46,188 nucleotides of DNA from Flavobacteriaceae bacterium (GCA_947491985.1 CANLLR010000022.1:1-46188); one strand, 5' to 3'; numbered from the stretch's first letter, positions 17,041 through 26,359 are shown. Notes: generated from the letters alone by a model not told the origin. Numbers and translations: made by a program.

Positions 17041-17070
17041 AAAAAAGGTACGAAAATCGTGCCTTTTTTT
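17041..17070 (+). terminator. Terminator between M1 peptidase and DUF4199 genes
   Basis: AAAAAAGGTACGA (17041-17053) pairs with TCGTGCCTTTTTTT (17057-17070) around AAA. A-tracts and T-tracts on both sides would allow it to act in both directions for the two convergent genes. Confidence 0.85.
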
Positions 17071-17072
17071 GT

Positions 17073-17597
17073 TTATGCAACTTTTGGATTTCGTTTTAAG
17101 ATGAGCGCACTTACCAGCGCTATGATGATTCCAATGGGAAGAATTTCCATTAAAGTGTACAATATCCTAACGATTGGGTTTTTATAACTTTCTCTCATAT
17201 CTTCTATTTCTGTTACTTTTTTAGCTATTTCATCAGCACTCAACGCAGTTGACTTAATTTTTTCTATTTCAGTGGCTGCATATTTTTTCATAAAATCAGG
17301 CATAAAGAAATGCATTTCTATGAGCCAAACTGCAGTGTAAATACTCGAAGCAATCAATGCAATCAGAAAGCCAATTTTAAAGGCATTCCAAAAAGTAACG
17401 CTTCCTCCATTGTGTTTGTCGCGGTAATTTTTAATTCCAACAAAAACAAAAATAAAGGCTATAAACATTCCTGTAAAGCCAATAATCATGCTTTGATTGG
17501 TCTCGTTGGTTGTTTTCCATACAATAGTAGAAACAATCATGAACGACATGCAAATCAAACCAGCAATAAGTCCGTAAGTAAGAATAATTTTTTTCAT
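17073..17597 (-). CDS. DUF4199 membrane protein
   Basis: Small integral membrane protein of 174 residues. Hydrophobic segments are visible at about 4-22, 35-53, 72-92 and 145-168, and a charged, possibly coiled stretch (EIEKIKSTALSADEIAKK) lies between the third and fourth. This matches the DUF4199 layout found in Bacteroidota. I take the ATG before KKIILTYG (17597), not one 36 bases upstream that adds a non-hydrophobic lead. It lies downstream of a LuxR-type regulator on the same strand. Function unknown. Confidence 0.8.
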   Translation of the reverse strand: MKKIILTYGLIAGLICMSFMIVSTIVWKTTNETNQSMIIGFTGMFIAFIFVFVGIKNYRDKHNGGSVTFWNAFKIGFLIALIASSIYTAVWLIEMHFFMPDFMKKYAATEIEKIKSTALSADEIAKKVTEIEDMRESYKNPIVRILYTLMEILPIGIIIALVSALILKRNPKVA

Positions 17598-17622
17598 AAG
17601 GTAAAAAGTTAAAGTTCGAATG

Positions 17623-17668
17623 CAAAGGTGCACTTTACGCTGCTGTTTTCACTCATACTTTTGAGTGA
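17623..17668 (-). promoter_or_regulatory. Palindrome and near-consensus -7 box before DUF4199
   Basis: TCACTCA (17649-17655) and TGAGTGA (17662-17668) are a perfect dyad with a 6-base gap. CACCTTTG (17623-17630, minus strand) is a one-mismatch -7 box. The dyad lies about 20-45 bases upstream of that box, a usual place for an activator site. Confidence 0.45.
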
Positions 17669-17693
17669 TTTTGTAGTAAATCCTACTAAAGTA

Positions 17694-18167
17694 CTACGCA
17701 ATAAGTTGTAGTTTTTTAGCCACTTCGATGGCTTGAGTTCTTCTTTTAACCTCCAATTTTTCAAATAGATTGGACGAGTGTGTTTTTATCGTATTAAGGG
17801 AGACAAACAGTTGAGAGGCAATTTCTTGATTGCTATAACCAGCAGCCATTAGTTCGAGCACTTCCAATTCGCGTTTGCTAATTTTACGTTTGTCGATTTC
17901 AATTTGATTGACAACAAAATGAACCGGATTTGAAACGAACACTTCTTTTTCTGTAACAATACTTTCGGTTTTTGGTTTCGTTATTTTTTGAGCTACCCAA
18001 ATTCCCAATAACGTAAAAAGAATAGCAATAACACCAATGTAAATATCGTATTGATGCGAAAGAACTAGTAGTTTAAATTCTAAAAAACTATTCAAAAGTA
18101 ATAGGAAGGAAAGCGCTATTCCAAATCCGATGGTTTCTTTGTTATGTTTTATTTTTTTGAGTAGCAT
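17694..18167 (-). CDS. Membrane-anchored LuxR-type transcriptional regulator
   Basis: Protein of 157 residues with two N-terminal hydrophobic segments (about 12-32 and 40-60) and a C-terminal LuxR/GerE helix-turn-helix (about 95-155). The HTH includes KRELEVLELMAAGYSNQEIA and VSLNTIKTHSSNLFEKL. There is no receiver or ligand domain, so the signal may come through the membrane part. The downstream DUF4199 gene and the dyad between them suggest a local regulator-target pair; this is inference. A -7 box TAATTTTG lies at 18185-18192. Confidence 0.88.
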   Translation of the reverse strand: MLLKKIKHNKETIGFGIALSFLLLLNSFLEFKLLVLSHQYDIYIGVIAILFTLLGIWVAQKITKPKTESIVTEKEVFVSNPVHFVVNQIEIDKRKISKRELEVLELMAAGYSNQEIASQLFVSLNTIKTHSSNLFEKLEVKRRTQAIEVAKKLQLIA

Positions 18168-18184
18168 ACAATATACATCTGAAC

Positions 18185-18192
18185 CAAAATTA
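18185..18192 (-). promoter_or_regulatory. Predicted -7 box of the LuxR-type gene
   Basis: TAATTTTG on the minus strand, an exact TAnnTTTG match, 17 bases before the ATG. Confidence 0.5.
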
Positions 18193-18241
18193 CTAAAATT
18201 ATAATTAACATAAGCGTAGTAAAGGATGTTGATTTTTAGAT

Positions 18242-18249
18242 TAAATTTG
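18242..18249 (+). promoter_or_regulatory. Predicted -7 box of the small membrane protein gene
   Basis: TAAATTTG, an exact match to TAnnTTTG, 25 bases before the ATG at 18275. Confidence 0.45.
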
Positions 18250-18274
18250 TTTTTGAATCATTATTTGGAATCTT

Positions 18275-18520
18275 ATGAGAACAGACAATTACAGAAAAAT
18301 GTCACTTGACGAACTTAAAAAGAAAGCCAAATCGGCACAGTTAAATGCGTATTTACTAACTGGAATGATAATCGTACAAACAATTGTAGGTGTTTTTTTA
18401 TTGTTCACCGATGGGTTTAGTGTATTTACCATAATGCCTATTGTTTTTATTCCGATTTTAATTGTAAGTTTTAAAAATTTGAAGATGATAAAAGATCAAA
18501 TTGCCTCACGAGACACTTAA
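18275..18520 (+). CDS. Small two-segment membrane protein, unknown function
   Basis: An 81-residue protein I do not recognise. A charged N-terminus (SLDELKKKAKSAQ) is followed by two hydrophobic segments at about 27-45 and 50-67 and a short basic tail. A consensus -7 box 25 bases upstream supports it as real. The next gene, an HPF/RaiA-like factor, is 121 bases downstream on the same strand. Confidence 0.65.
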   Translation: MRTDNYRKMSLDELKKKAKSAQLNAYLLTGMIIVQTIVGVFLLFTDGFSVFTIMPIVFIPILIVSFKNLKMIKDQIASRDT

Positions 18521-18641
18521 TTTCTATGATTTCAAAACATTTTTGTTAAAGAAATGATATAGTTTTCCTAAACTTTTGATAATCGTTTTGTAGTGTTTGT
18601 AATAGTAAGTAATTTTATTTATATCATTAAAATAGTATACT

Positions 18642-18956
18642 ATGCAAATTCAAATCAACACCGACAAAAACGTAGAAGGAAACGAGCGATTGACCAAATT
18701 TTACACCACCGAATTACAAAATGAATTGGCTCGTTTTGATGACAAAATCATCCGAATTGAAGTCCATTTTGGAGACGAAAACAGTGATAAATATAGCACC
18801 AACGACAAACGTTGTTTGATCGAAGTGCGTTTAGCTAAAAAACAACCTTTGGCAGTTACTGATTTTGCCGACACTATAGAAAAATCGTTTTATGGTGCAC
18901 TTGAAAAAGTAAAAAAAGTGTTGGATACCACCTATGAAAAAATGCGTGAATATTAA
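18642..18956 (+). CDS. HPF/RaiA-family ribosome-associated protein
   Basis: Protein of 104 residues resembling ribosome hibernation or ribosome-associated inhibitor factors. It shows the beta-alpha-beta start QIQINTD, IIRIEVHFGDEN with the following basic segment RCLIEVRLAKKQP, and a C-terminal helix (IEKSFYGALEKVKKVLDTTYEKM). It is the short form, without the dimerisation domain of long HPF. It would bind the small subunit and slow translation. A terminator hairpin follows the stop. Confidence 0.83.
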   Translation: MQIQINTDKNVEGNERLTKFYTTELQNELARFDDKIIRIEVHFGDENSDKYSTNDKRCLIEVRLAKKQPLAVTDFADTIEKSFYGALEKVKKVLDTTYEKMREY

Positions 18957-18973
18957 TTTCGCATTAGAATATG

Positions 18974-19006
18974 AAAAGCCCAATTATACACTTGATTGGG
19001 TTTTTT
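18974..19006 (+). terminator. Terminator after the HPF-like gene
   Basis: CCCAAT (18979-18984) pairs with ATTGGG (18995-19000), with A before and six T after. A second weaker hairpin (AAAAGCA with TGCTTTT, about 19017-19058) may serve clpB on the opposite strand. Confidence 0.75.
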
Positions 19007-19103
19007 ATGAAGAAGAAAAGCACCAATCCATTGCTGAAATGATGCTTTTCACCTAACCAAAAACCAATCAATTTTATTTTTCTCAGTAACTTAGTTACTT
19101 TTA

Positions 19104-21740
19104 TTACTCTCTTTCTTCAATTCTTTCCACTTCTTCTCCGTATAAATCAGAAGGTTGATTTCTAAAAACCAATTGTCCATCAAAACTGTCCAGTAGAATG
19201 ATACTGTCTACGGTAACTTTACCAGCTAAAATTTCTTTCGAAAGTTGGTTCAATACTTCTCTTTGAATCACTCTTTTTACCGGACGAGCGCCATATTGCG
19301 GATCGTATCCTTTTAAGGCTAAATAATCAATGGCTTCGGGCGTGGCATCCATCGTAATGTTTTGTTGTGACAACATTTTGGTGACACTTTTAAGTTGTAG
19401 TCCCACAATTTGTTTTATGTTGGCTTGCGTCAATGGTGTAAACATCACGATTTCATCGATACGATTAATAAACTCAGGACGAACCGTTTGTTTTAATAAT
19501 CCCAACACTTCTACTTTTGCAGCTTCGGTAGTTGCGTCTACGCTTCCAGTAAGATTGTCGAATTTTTCTTGAATAATATGGCTGCCAATGTTGGATGTCA
19601 TGATGATAATTGTATTTTTAAAATCGGCTACACGTCCTTTATTATCAGTCAATCGTCCTTCATCCAACACTTGCAACAAAATATTAAAGGTGTCGGGATG
19701 CGCTTTTTCAATTTCATCCAATAAAATTACTGAGTACGGTTTTCTTCGCACGGCTTCCGTCAACTGTCCGCCTTCGTCGTAACCAACATAACCTGGAGGC
19801 GCGCCCACAAGTCGGCTCACACTATGGCGTTCTTGGTATTCGCTCATGTCAATACGAGTCATGGCATTTTCATCGTCGAACAAATATTCGGCTAATGCTT
19901 TGGCTAGTTCAGTTTTACCAACGCCTGTAGTTCCTAAAAAAAGAAAGGTTCCAACGGGTTTTTTCATGTCTTGTAAACCGGCGCGACTTCGGCGAACGGC
20001 ATCACTAACTGCTTCAATAGCTTCTTCTTGTCCGACCACTCTGTTGTGCAATTCCTCTTCCAGTTTTAATAGTTTTTCGCGATCGCCTTGTAGCATTTTC
20101 ATGATTGGAATTCCGGTCCATTTCGCTACTACTTCGGCTATATCTTCGCGTGTGACTTCTTCTTTAATTAGGGAAGTGCCCGATTGATTTTCGATTAATT
20201 GTTGTTGTAAAACGTCCAATCGTTCTTGCGCTTCTTTGATTTTTCCGTAACGGATTTCGGCTACTTTTCCGTAATCACCATCGCGTTCGGCACGTTCGGC
20301 TTCGATTTTAAAATCTTCAATTTCGAGTTTTACCGCTTGAATGCTATCGACTACGTCTTTCTCTGATTTCCATTTGGTATATATTTCGTTGCGTTCTTCT
20401 TTAAAATTCGCCAAATCCATTCCGAGACCTTTGAGTTTGGTTTCGTCGTTCTCGCGTTTTATGGCTTCCATTTCGATTTCCAACTGCATGATTTTCCGAT
20501 CCAAAACGTCGAGTTCTTCGGGTTTGGAATTGATTTCCATTCGAAGTTTAGAAGCCGCTTCGTCCATCAAATCGATAGCTTTATCGGGTAAAAAACGATT
20601 GGTGATGTACCGTTGGGATAATTCTACAGCAGCAATAATCGCGTCGTCTTTGATACGCACTTTGTGATGGGTTTCGTATTTGTCTTTGATGCCTCGTAAA
20701 ATGGAAATTGCACTTTCAGTATCAGGTTCGTCAACAACTACCTTTTGAAAACGTCGTTCAAGTGCTTTATCTTTTTCGAAATATTTTTGGTATTCGTCTA
20801 ATGTAGTAGCTCCAATCGCACGTAATTCGCCACGAGCCAACGCAGGTTTTAAAATATTGGCTGCATCCATAGCGCCTTCACCACCACCAGCACCAACTAA
20901 AGTATGGATTTCGTCAATAAAAAGTACGATATCACCTTCGGCAGAAGTGACTTCTTTCACAACCGCTTTTAATCGTTCTTCAAACTCACCTTTGTATTTG
21001 GCTCCAGCAATTAAGGCGCCCATATCAAGTGAATACACAACTTTATCTTTTAAATTTTCAGGAACGTCACCATCTACAATGCGGTGTGCGAGTCCTTCGG
21101 CTATAGCTGTTTTTCCTACGCCAGGTTCACCTACGAGCATCGGATTGTTCTTAGTGCGACGCGTTAATATTTGCAATACACGTCGAATTTCTTCATCCCG
21201 ACCAATAACGGGATCGAGTTTGCCGTTTTTGGCTAATTCATTTAAATTTTTAGCGTATTTGTTGAGGGAGTTGTACGTTTCTTCAGCAGATGCAGAGGTT
21301 ACTCGCTCGCCTTTTCGCATTTCGGTAATTGCCGATTCTAAGCCTTTTTCAGTCACACCTTGGTCTTTTAGAATTTGAGCTACTTTACTTTTTGATTTGA
21401 AAATAGCCAATACCAAATGTTCGATGGATACAAATTCATCGTTCATTTTTTTGGCGATAATTTCCGATTCGTTTAAGGAGTGATTGGCTTCTCGTGAAAA
21501 CATAAAATCACTTCCTGAAACTTTTGTAAAACTTTGTATAGTACTGTCTATTATTTTTTTCAATAGGTCAACATTCACGTTGAGTTTCTTTAATAGAAAA
21601 GGTGTTACATTTTCATCAACTTCCAAAATGCCTTTAAAAATATGTTCGTTTTCCAGCTGTTGCTGCCCAAAACTTTGTGCAATTTGTTGTGCTTGTTGCA
21701 AAGCTTCCTGCGATTTGATGGTTAAATTTTTGAAATTCAT
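19104..21740 (-). CDS. clpB: ATP-dependent disaggregase ClpB
   Basis: Hexameric AAA+ chaperone of 878 residues that pulls proteins out of aggregates together with DnaK. The N-terminal Clp repeat domain covers about 1-145. The first ATPase has Walker A GEPGVGKT at 204-211. A long charged coiled middle domain (about 410-520) distinguishes ClpB from ClpA and ClpC. The second ATPase has GTTGVGKT at 603-610 and the sensor segment RPEFINRIDEIVMF. No ClpP-binding loop is expected in this family. Upstream it is divergent from ytxJ. Confidence 0.97.
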   Translation of the reverse strand: MNFKNLTIKSQEALQQAQQIAQSFGQQQLENEHIFKGILEVDENVTPFLLKKLNVNVDLLKKIIDSTIQSFTKVSGSDFMFSREANHSLNESEIIAKKMNDEFVSIEHLVLAIFKSKSKVAQILKDQGVTEKGLESAITEMRKGERVTSASAEETYNSLNKYAKNLNELAKNGKLDPVIGRDEEIRRVLQILTRRTKNNPMLVGEPGVGKTAIAEGLAHRIVDGDVPENLKDKVVYSLDMGALIAGAKYKGEFEERLKAVVKEVTSAEGDIVLFIDEIHTLVGAGGGEGAMDAANILKPALARGELRAIGATTLDEYQKYFEKDKALERRFQKVVVDEPDTESAISILRGIKDKYETHHKVRIKDDAIIAAVELSQRYITNRFLPDKAIDLMDEAASKLRMEINSKPEELDVLDRKIMQLEIEMEAIKRENDETKLKGLGMDLANFKEERNEIYTKWKSEKDVVDSIQAVKLEIEDFKIEAERAERDGDYGKVAEIRYGKIKEAQERLDVLQQQLIENQSGTSLIKEEVTREDIAEVVAKWTGIPIMKMLQGDREKLLKLEEELHNRVVGQEEAIEAVSDAVRRSRAGLQDMKKPVGTFLFLGTTGVGKTELAKALAEYLFDDENAMTRIDMSEYQERHSVSRLVGAPPGYVGYDEGGQLTEAVRRKPYSVILLDEIEKAHPDTFNILLQVLDEGRLTDNKGRVADFKNTIIIMTSNIGSHIIQEKFDNLTGSVDATTEAAKVEVLGLLKQTVRPEFINRIDEIVMFTPLTQANIKQIVGLQLKSVTKMLSQQNITMDATPEAIDYLALKGYDPQYGARPVKRVIQREVLNQLSKEILAGKVTVDSIILLDSFDGQLVFRNQPSDLYGEEVERIEERE

Positions 21741-21760
21741 TGTTGTTAGTATGTTGTTTT

Positions 21761-21793
21761 TTGTATGTTTTAAATAGCTTTTAAGTATCTTTG
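21761..21793 (+). promoter_or_regulatory. Predicted ytxJ promoter
   Basis: A -33 TTG (21761-21763) and a -7 box TATCTTTG (21786-21793) are 22 bases apart. The leader to ATG 21904 would be about 105 bases. Confidence 0.5.
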
Positions 21794-21903
21794 ATTTGGA
21801 AGGGTCAATTTGTATTCCATTAGTATTTTTCGGACAAAATGACTGCTATTCTTTGTAAAACATGCCTAACAAAGCGACAAAAAGTCGCAATAAATGCCAT
21901 TTT

Positions 21904-22290
21904 ATGAGTTTATTTAAAGATGTATTTGGAAAATCAGAGCAAGATGATGCTTCTTCAAAAGTTGCTTGGCGTCAACTAACCGATTTAGGAGAATTGAATG
22001 TGATGGTTTCAGAATCTGCTGAAAAACCAGTGCTACTATTTAAGCATAGTACCCGATGTGCTATTAGTAGAATGGTGTTGAAACAATTCGAGCGCGATTA
22101 TAATTTGGATGATGCTATAATTCCGTATTTTTTAGATTTACTGCAACACCGCGACATTTCAAATGAAATAGCCAATCGATTCGAAGTGCAACATCAATCT
22201 CCTCAAGTTATTGTCATAAAGGAAGGAAAAACAGTATACAACGCTTCTCACGAGAGTATTAATGTAATAATTTTAAAAGATTTTATTTAA
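21904..22290 (+). CDS. ytxJ: YtxJ-type bacillithiol system redox protein
   Basis: Thioredoxin-like monothiol protein of 128 residues from MSLFKDVFG. The single active-site cysteine lies in KHSTRCAISRM, which is the family signature, followed by RFEVQHQSPQVIVIKEG, the usual cis-proline region. It is linked to bacillithiol in known genomes and would reduce bacillithiol mixed disulfides. It therefore suggests that this organism uses bacillithiol. A start at 21862 would add 14 residues; I consider it less likely. It converges with fahA. Confidence 0.85.
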   Translation: MSLFKDVFGKSEQDDASSKVAWRQLTDLGELNVMVSESAEKPVLLFKHSTRCAISRMVLKQFERDYNLDDAIIPYFLDLLQHRDISNEIANRFEVQHQSPQVIVIKEGKTVYNASHESINVIILKDFI

Positions 22291-22296
22291 TAGAAG

Positions 22297-23580
22297 TTAT
22301 TTTCTAACAAACGGAGGTAATAATTTTGAAGCGACTTCACCAAAACCTATGCGTACAGCACTATTTTGGCAAAAACCTTTCATAGTGACCGTATCGTTGT
22401 CGTTGATGAATTTACGCTCTGAACCATCTTTCATCATTAACGGATTCTTACCACTCCATGTCAATTCTAGCATCGAACCAAAACTGTCTTTGTTTTTACC
22501 AGAAATCGTTCCCGATCCCATCATGTCGCCCGAATTCACTCTGCATCCATTAGAAGTGTGATGCGTAAGTTGTTGCGCCATAGACCAATACAGGTATTTG
22601 AAATTGGATTTAGAAACCAAAGTCGCTTCTGAATTTTCAGGAGTAATGTAAACTTCTAAATTAATATCGAAGGCATTTTTTCCTTTTTGTTGTAAATAGG
22701 GAAGTGGCGTTGGCTCTTGCTTTGGACCTTTTGTTCTAAACGGTTCTAAGGCATCCATGGTAACAATCCATGGGGAAATAGAAGAAGCAAAATTTTTGGC
22801 TAAAAACGGACCAAGAGGCACGTATTCCCATTTTTGCATGTCGCGCGCGCTCCAATCGTTAAGTAAAACCATTCCGAAAATGTAATCTTCAGCTTCATTG
22901 ATCGGAACATTTTCTCCCATAATATTGACATCAGTGGTGATAAAAGCGGTTTCTAATTCGAAATCGACAAATCGAGAGGGACCAAAAACTGGGGTTGTTT
23001 CTCCATTAGGTAAGGTTTGTCCCATTGGTCGGTGAACCGGAATTCCAGAAGGAACTATAGTCGAACTTCTACCGTGATACCCTACTGGAATATGAAGCCA
23101 GTTGGGCAATAAAGCATTTTCGGGATCACGAAACATTTTGCCTACATTGGTGGCGTGTTCTTTACTCGAATAGAAATCGGTATAATCCCCAATTTGAACA
23201 GGCAAAAGCATCTCTACATATTGAATATCGAAAATAACCACGTCGCGATGTTCTTTGTTGTCTCTAAGTTTTGGATTGTTTTCATCGAACAATTCTGCCA
23301 ATCGGTTTCGCACCAATCGCCAGGTTTTTTTACCATCTGAAATGAAATCATTCAAGGTATCTTGCATGAACATATCGTCGGTTAATTCAATGCCTTCAAA
23401 GTAACCCAATTGTTGTAAAGCACCCATGTCAATTGCACAATCACCAATTCGGGTTCCGATTGTGATGACATCTTCTTTAGTTAAGAAAACACCAAACGGA
23501 ATGTTTTGAATTGGGAAATCGCTATTGGCGGGAACTTTAATCCATGACTTTCTAGAAGGATCATTGGCTATATTTGGCAT
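22297..23580 (-). CDS. fahA: Fumarylacetoacetase
   Basis: Last step of tyrosine and homogentisate breakdown: fumarylacetoacetate is cut to fumarate and acetoacetate. The 427-residue length is typical. The N-terminal domain starts SWIKVPANSDFPIQNIPFGVF-like. The C-terminal catalytic domain has FVDFELETAF with metal-binding acidic residues, VLLNDWSARDMQKWEYVPLGPF-type core, and RVNSGDMMGSGTISG. It is divergent from glyA with a strong predicted promoter. No other tyrosine-degradation gene is in the window. Confidence 0.96.
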   Translation of the reverse strand: MPNIANDPSRKSWIKVPANSDFPIQNIPFGVFLTKEDVITIGTRIGDCAIDMGALQQLGYFEGIELTDDMFMQDTLNDFISDGKKTWRLVRNRLAELFDENNPKLRDNKEHRDVVIFDIQYVEMLLPVQIGDYTDFYSSKEHATNVGKMFRDPENALLPNWLHIPVGYHGRSSTIVPSGIPVHRPMGQTLPNGETTPVFGPSRFVDFELETAFITTDVNIMGENVPINEAEDYIFGMVLLNDWSARDMQKWEYVPLGPFLAKNFASSISPWIVTMDALEPFRTKGPKQEPTPLPYLQQKGKNAFDINLEVYITPENSEATLVSKSNFKYLYWSMAQQLTHHTSNGCRVNSGDMMGSGTISGKNKDSFGSMLELTWSGKNPLMMKDGSERKFINDNDTVTMKGFCQNSAVRIGFGEVASKLLPPFVRK

Positions 23581-23618
23581 ACTTTGAGATGTTGATTTAA
23601 TGTTGAAAAAATTGTAAT

Positions 23619-23649
23619 CAAATATATCATTTAGAATTTATATCACAAA
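23619..23649 (-). promoter_or_regulatory. Consensus promoter of fahA
   Basis: Minus strand: -33 TTTG (23646-23649), a 19-base gap, then -7 TATATTTG (23619-23626). Both elements match the Bacteroidota consensus, 38 bases before the ATG. Confidence 0.7.
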
Positions 23650-23658
23650 CGAATTTTG

Positions 23659-23666
23659 TAATTTTG
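23659..23666 (+). promoter_or_regulatory. Predicted -7 box of glyA
   Basis: TAATTTTG, an exact match to TAnnTTTG, 26 bases before the ATG. No TTG at the usual -33 distance. Confidence 0.55.
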
Positions 23667-23692
23667 GAGAGAATTTAACGAAAAACACTACA

Positions 23693-24967
<1,275 letters not shown>

Positions 24968-25004
24968 TTAATTGTAGTTTTTATTATATTTAAAAAAATT
25001 AAAC

Positions 25005-25069
25005 CATTAAGAAATTAAGCGAATTAAGTAATTGGATTCTTAATAGACTTAATTTCTTAATGTTTTTTT
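25005..25069 (+). terminator. Long hairpin terminator of glyA
   Basis: CATTAAGAAATTAAG (25005-25019) and CTTAATTTCTTAATG (25048-25062) are a perfect 15-bp inverted repeat, with further ATTAAG/CTTAAT pairing inside the loop, followed by seven T. Confidence 0.8.
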
Positions 25070-25120
25070 AGACATGATTAAACCTATTAATTTTAAATAA
25101 AGGAAAAGTATTTTTAAAGT

Positions 25121-25145
25121 ACGTTCTTCGGAACGTCTTTTTTTT
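25121..25145 (+). terminator. UUCG-tetraloop terminator
   Basis: ACGTTC-TTCG-GAACGT (25121-25136), then C and eight T. It is a second stop signal after glyA. Confidence 0.8.
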
Positions 25146-25163
25146 GCTAATAGTGTTAGAAAG

Positions 25164-25257
25164 TGCGTTAGGGATTGTAGTGAAAATCCTTGAAATTGTG
25201 AGATGGCGTAGCAAGCTTGCAATGACAATATTGAAACGGAAAGCCCGGTCCCGATAG
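25164..25257. repeat. Structured intergenic element, probable copy C, with nested repeat
   Basis: Plus strand: TTAGGGATTGTAGTGAAAAT, CCTT, then an arm AAATTGT that can pair with ACAATATT, then GAAACGGAAAGCCCGG and TCCCGATAG. The block order resembles copies A and B. The loop (25198-25226) reads GTCATTGCAAGCTTGC on the minus strand, a common bacterial short repeat type. This element and the two terminators fill the 345-base convergent spacer 24968-25312; I see no gene there. Confidence 0.5.
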
Positions 25258-25312
25258 ATAAAAACAAGTTTGGCAAACATAGTTTTTACTAATCGGGAAA
25301 CACCAAAAAAAA

Positions 25313-26074
25313 TTATTCTTTTTTAATGGCTTCTTCAAATTTTTCGTTGACTTTTTTCCAATTGATGACATTGAAAAAAGCTTCGATGTAATTTTTGCGT
25401 TTGTTTTGATAGTTCAAATAATACGCATGTTCCCAAACATCGATTCCTAAAATAGGAGTTCCAGAGATGGTTTGATTAGGCATAAGCGGATTGTCTTGAT
25501 TGGCGGTGCTGGTGACTTCTAATTTTCCGGATTTGTTCACGACGAGCCAAGCCCAACCTGAACCGAATTGTTTCAAAGCGGCATCACTAAGTTGGAATTT
25601 CAAGTTTTCGAAAGAACCAAAATCGCGATTTATGGTACTTGCCAAAGTATCTTTTGCGATACCTCCTGCTTTGGGTGCCATGATTTCAAAATACAGACTG
25701 TGGTTGTAATAACCTCCAGCATTGTTTCTGAGATCGGTGTTGCCATCGTTTCTTTTGAGCAATTCTTCGATAGTGAGTTTTTCTTGATCGGTACCTATGA
25801 GTAGTTTATTGAGATTGTTGGTGAAGGTTAGGTAATGCTTGGCATAATGGATTTCCATTGTCATGGCATCGATATGCGGCGCTAAATCGTCGTATTTGTA
25901 GGAAAGTTGTACCAATTTAAAAGCGCCTTCGGTAGCTTTAACATCTTCGGGTAAACCGATTGTAATTTTTTCTTCTTTAGAAGGCAACGGTACTTCGACT
26001 ACTTCGGTGTATTTTTTCTTATTGCACGAAGTTAAAAGTAACAGTATTGTAAAAAAAAGGAATATGTTTTTCAT
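25313..26074 (-). CDS. Superoxide dismutase (Fe/Mn type), lipoprotein
   Basis: Removes superoxide. The protein has 253 residues, about 50 more than usual, because it begins with a lipoprotein signal ending LLLTSC and a charged linker before the SOD fold. Metal ligands are visible: H in DDLAPHIDAMTMEIHYAKH, H in YYNHSLYF, and D and H in GIDVWEHAYYLNYQNKR. The NQDNPL segment has the glutamine typical of Mn or cambialistic enzymes. It should be anchored in the envelope and face the periplasm or the outside. It is the last gene of the cdsA-psd-ACBP group, 9 bases after ACBP. Confidence 0.93.
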   Translation of the reverse strand: MKNIFLFFTILLLLTSCNKKKYTEVVEVPLPSKEEKITIGLPEDVKATEGAFKLVQLSYKYDDLAPHIDAMTMEIHYAKHYLTFTNNLNKLLIGTDQEKLTIEELLKRNDGNTDLRNNAGGYYNHSLYFEIMAPKAGGIAKDTLASTINRDFGSFENLKFQLSDAALKQFGSGWAWLVVNKSGKLEVTSTANQDNPLMPNQTISGTPILGIDVWEHAYYLNYQNKRKNYIEAFFNVINWKKVNEKFEEAIKKE

Positions 26075-26083
26075 GGGTTTGCG

Positions 26084-26359
26084 TTATTTTTTTTTGCTAA
26101 CTAATGACATAATCATTTCGATATACATTTCTTTTGCTTCATTTTGAGAGAGGTGACTTATTTGCATCCAAGCGTTGGTTTTGAACGCATTTCGCAAATC
26201 GTAAACTGGAGAAACTCGCGTGTCTATCGTACCAAAAGTGGCTTGTTTGTAATAAGCATACAATCGCAATTGCACATCTTGTGGCAAATTAGATTGACTC
26301 ATTGCACTGGCTGCAATGACCGCTTCTTCGAAACGAATATCTAAAGCTGATTCTTCCAT
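26084..26359 (-). CDS. Acyl-CoA-binding protein (ACBP)
   Basis: Four-helix cytoplasmic carrier of long-chain acyl-CoA, 91 residues. The family motif LYAYYKQATFG is at about 47-57, and AWMQISHLSQNEAKEMYIEMI covers the third and fourth helices. ACBPs are mainly eukaryotic but occur in some bacteria including flavobacteria. The ATG directly follows the psd stop codon with no gap, so translation is likely coupled. The context suggests it feeds acyl chains to phospholipid synthesis; this is inference. Confidence 0.88.
   Translation of the reverse strand: MEESALDIRFEEAVIAASAMSQSNLPQDVQLRLYAYYKQATFGTIDTRVSPVYDLRNAFKTNAWMQISHLSQNEAKEMYIEMIMSLVSKKK

Noticed and set aside
19330..21777. Several open frames of 60-170 codons antisense to clpB
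   Set aside because: They mirror the codon pattern of a clear, full-length clpB and have no family features or promoter of their own.
24968..25312. Small ORFs in the 345-base spacer after glyA, including minus-strand frames up to 75 codons and an 8-codon frame at 25074
   Set aside because: They run through terminators and repeat elements and have biased, family-less translations.
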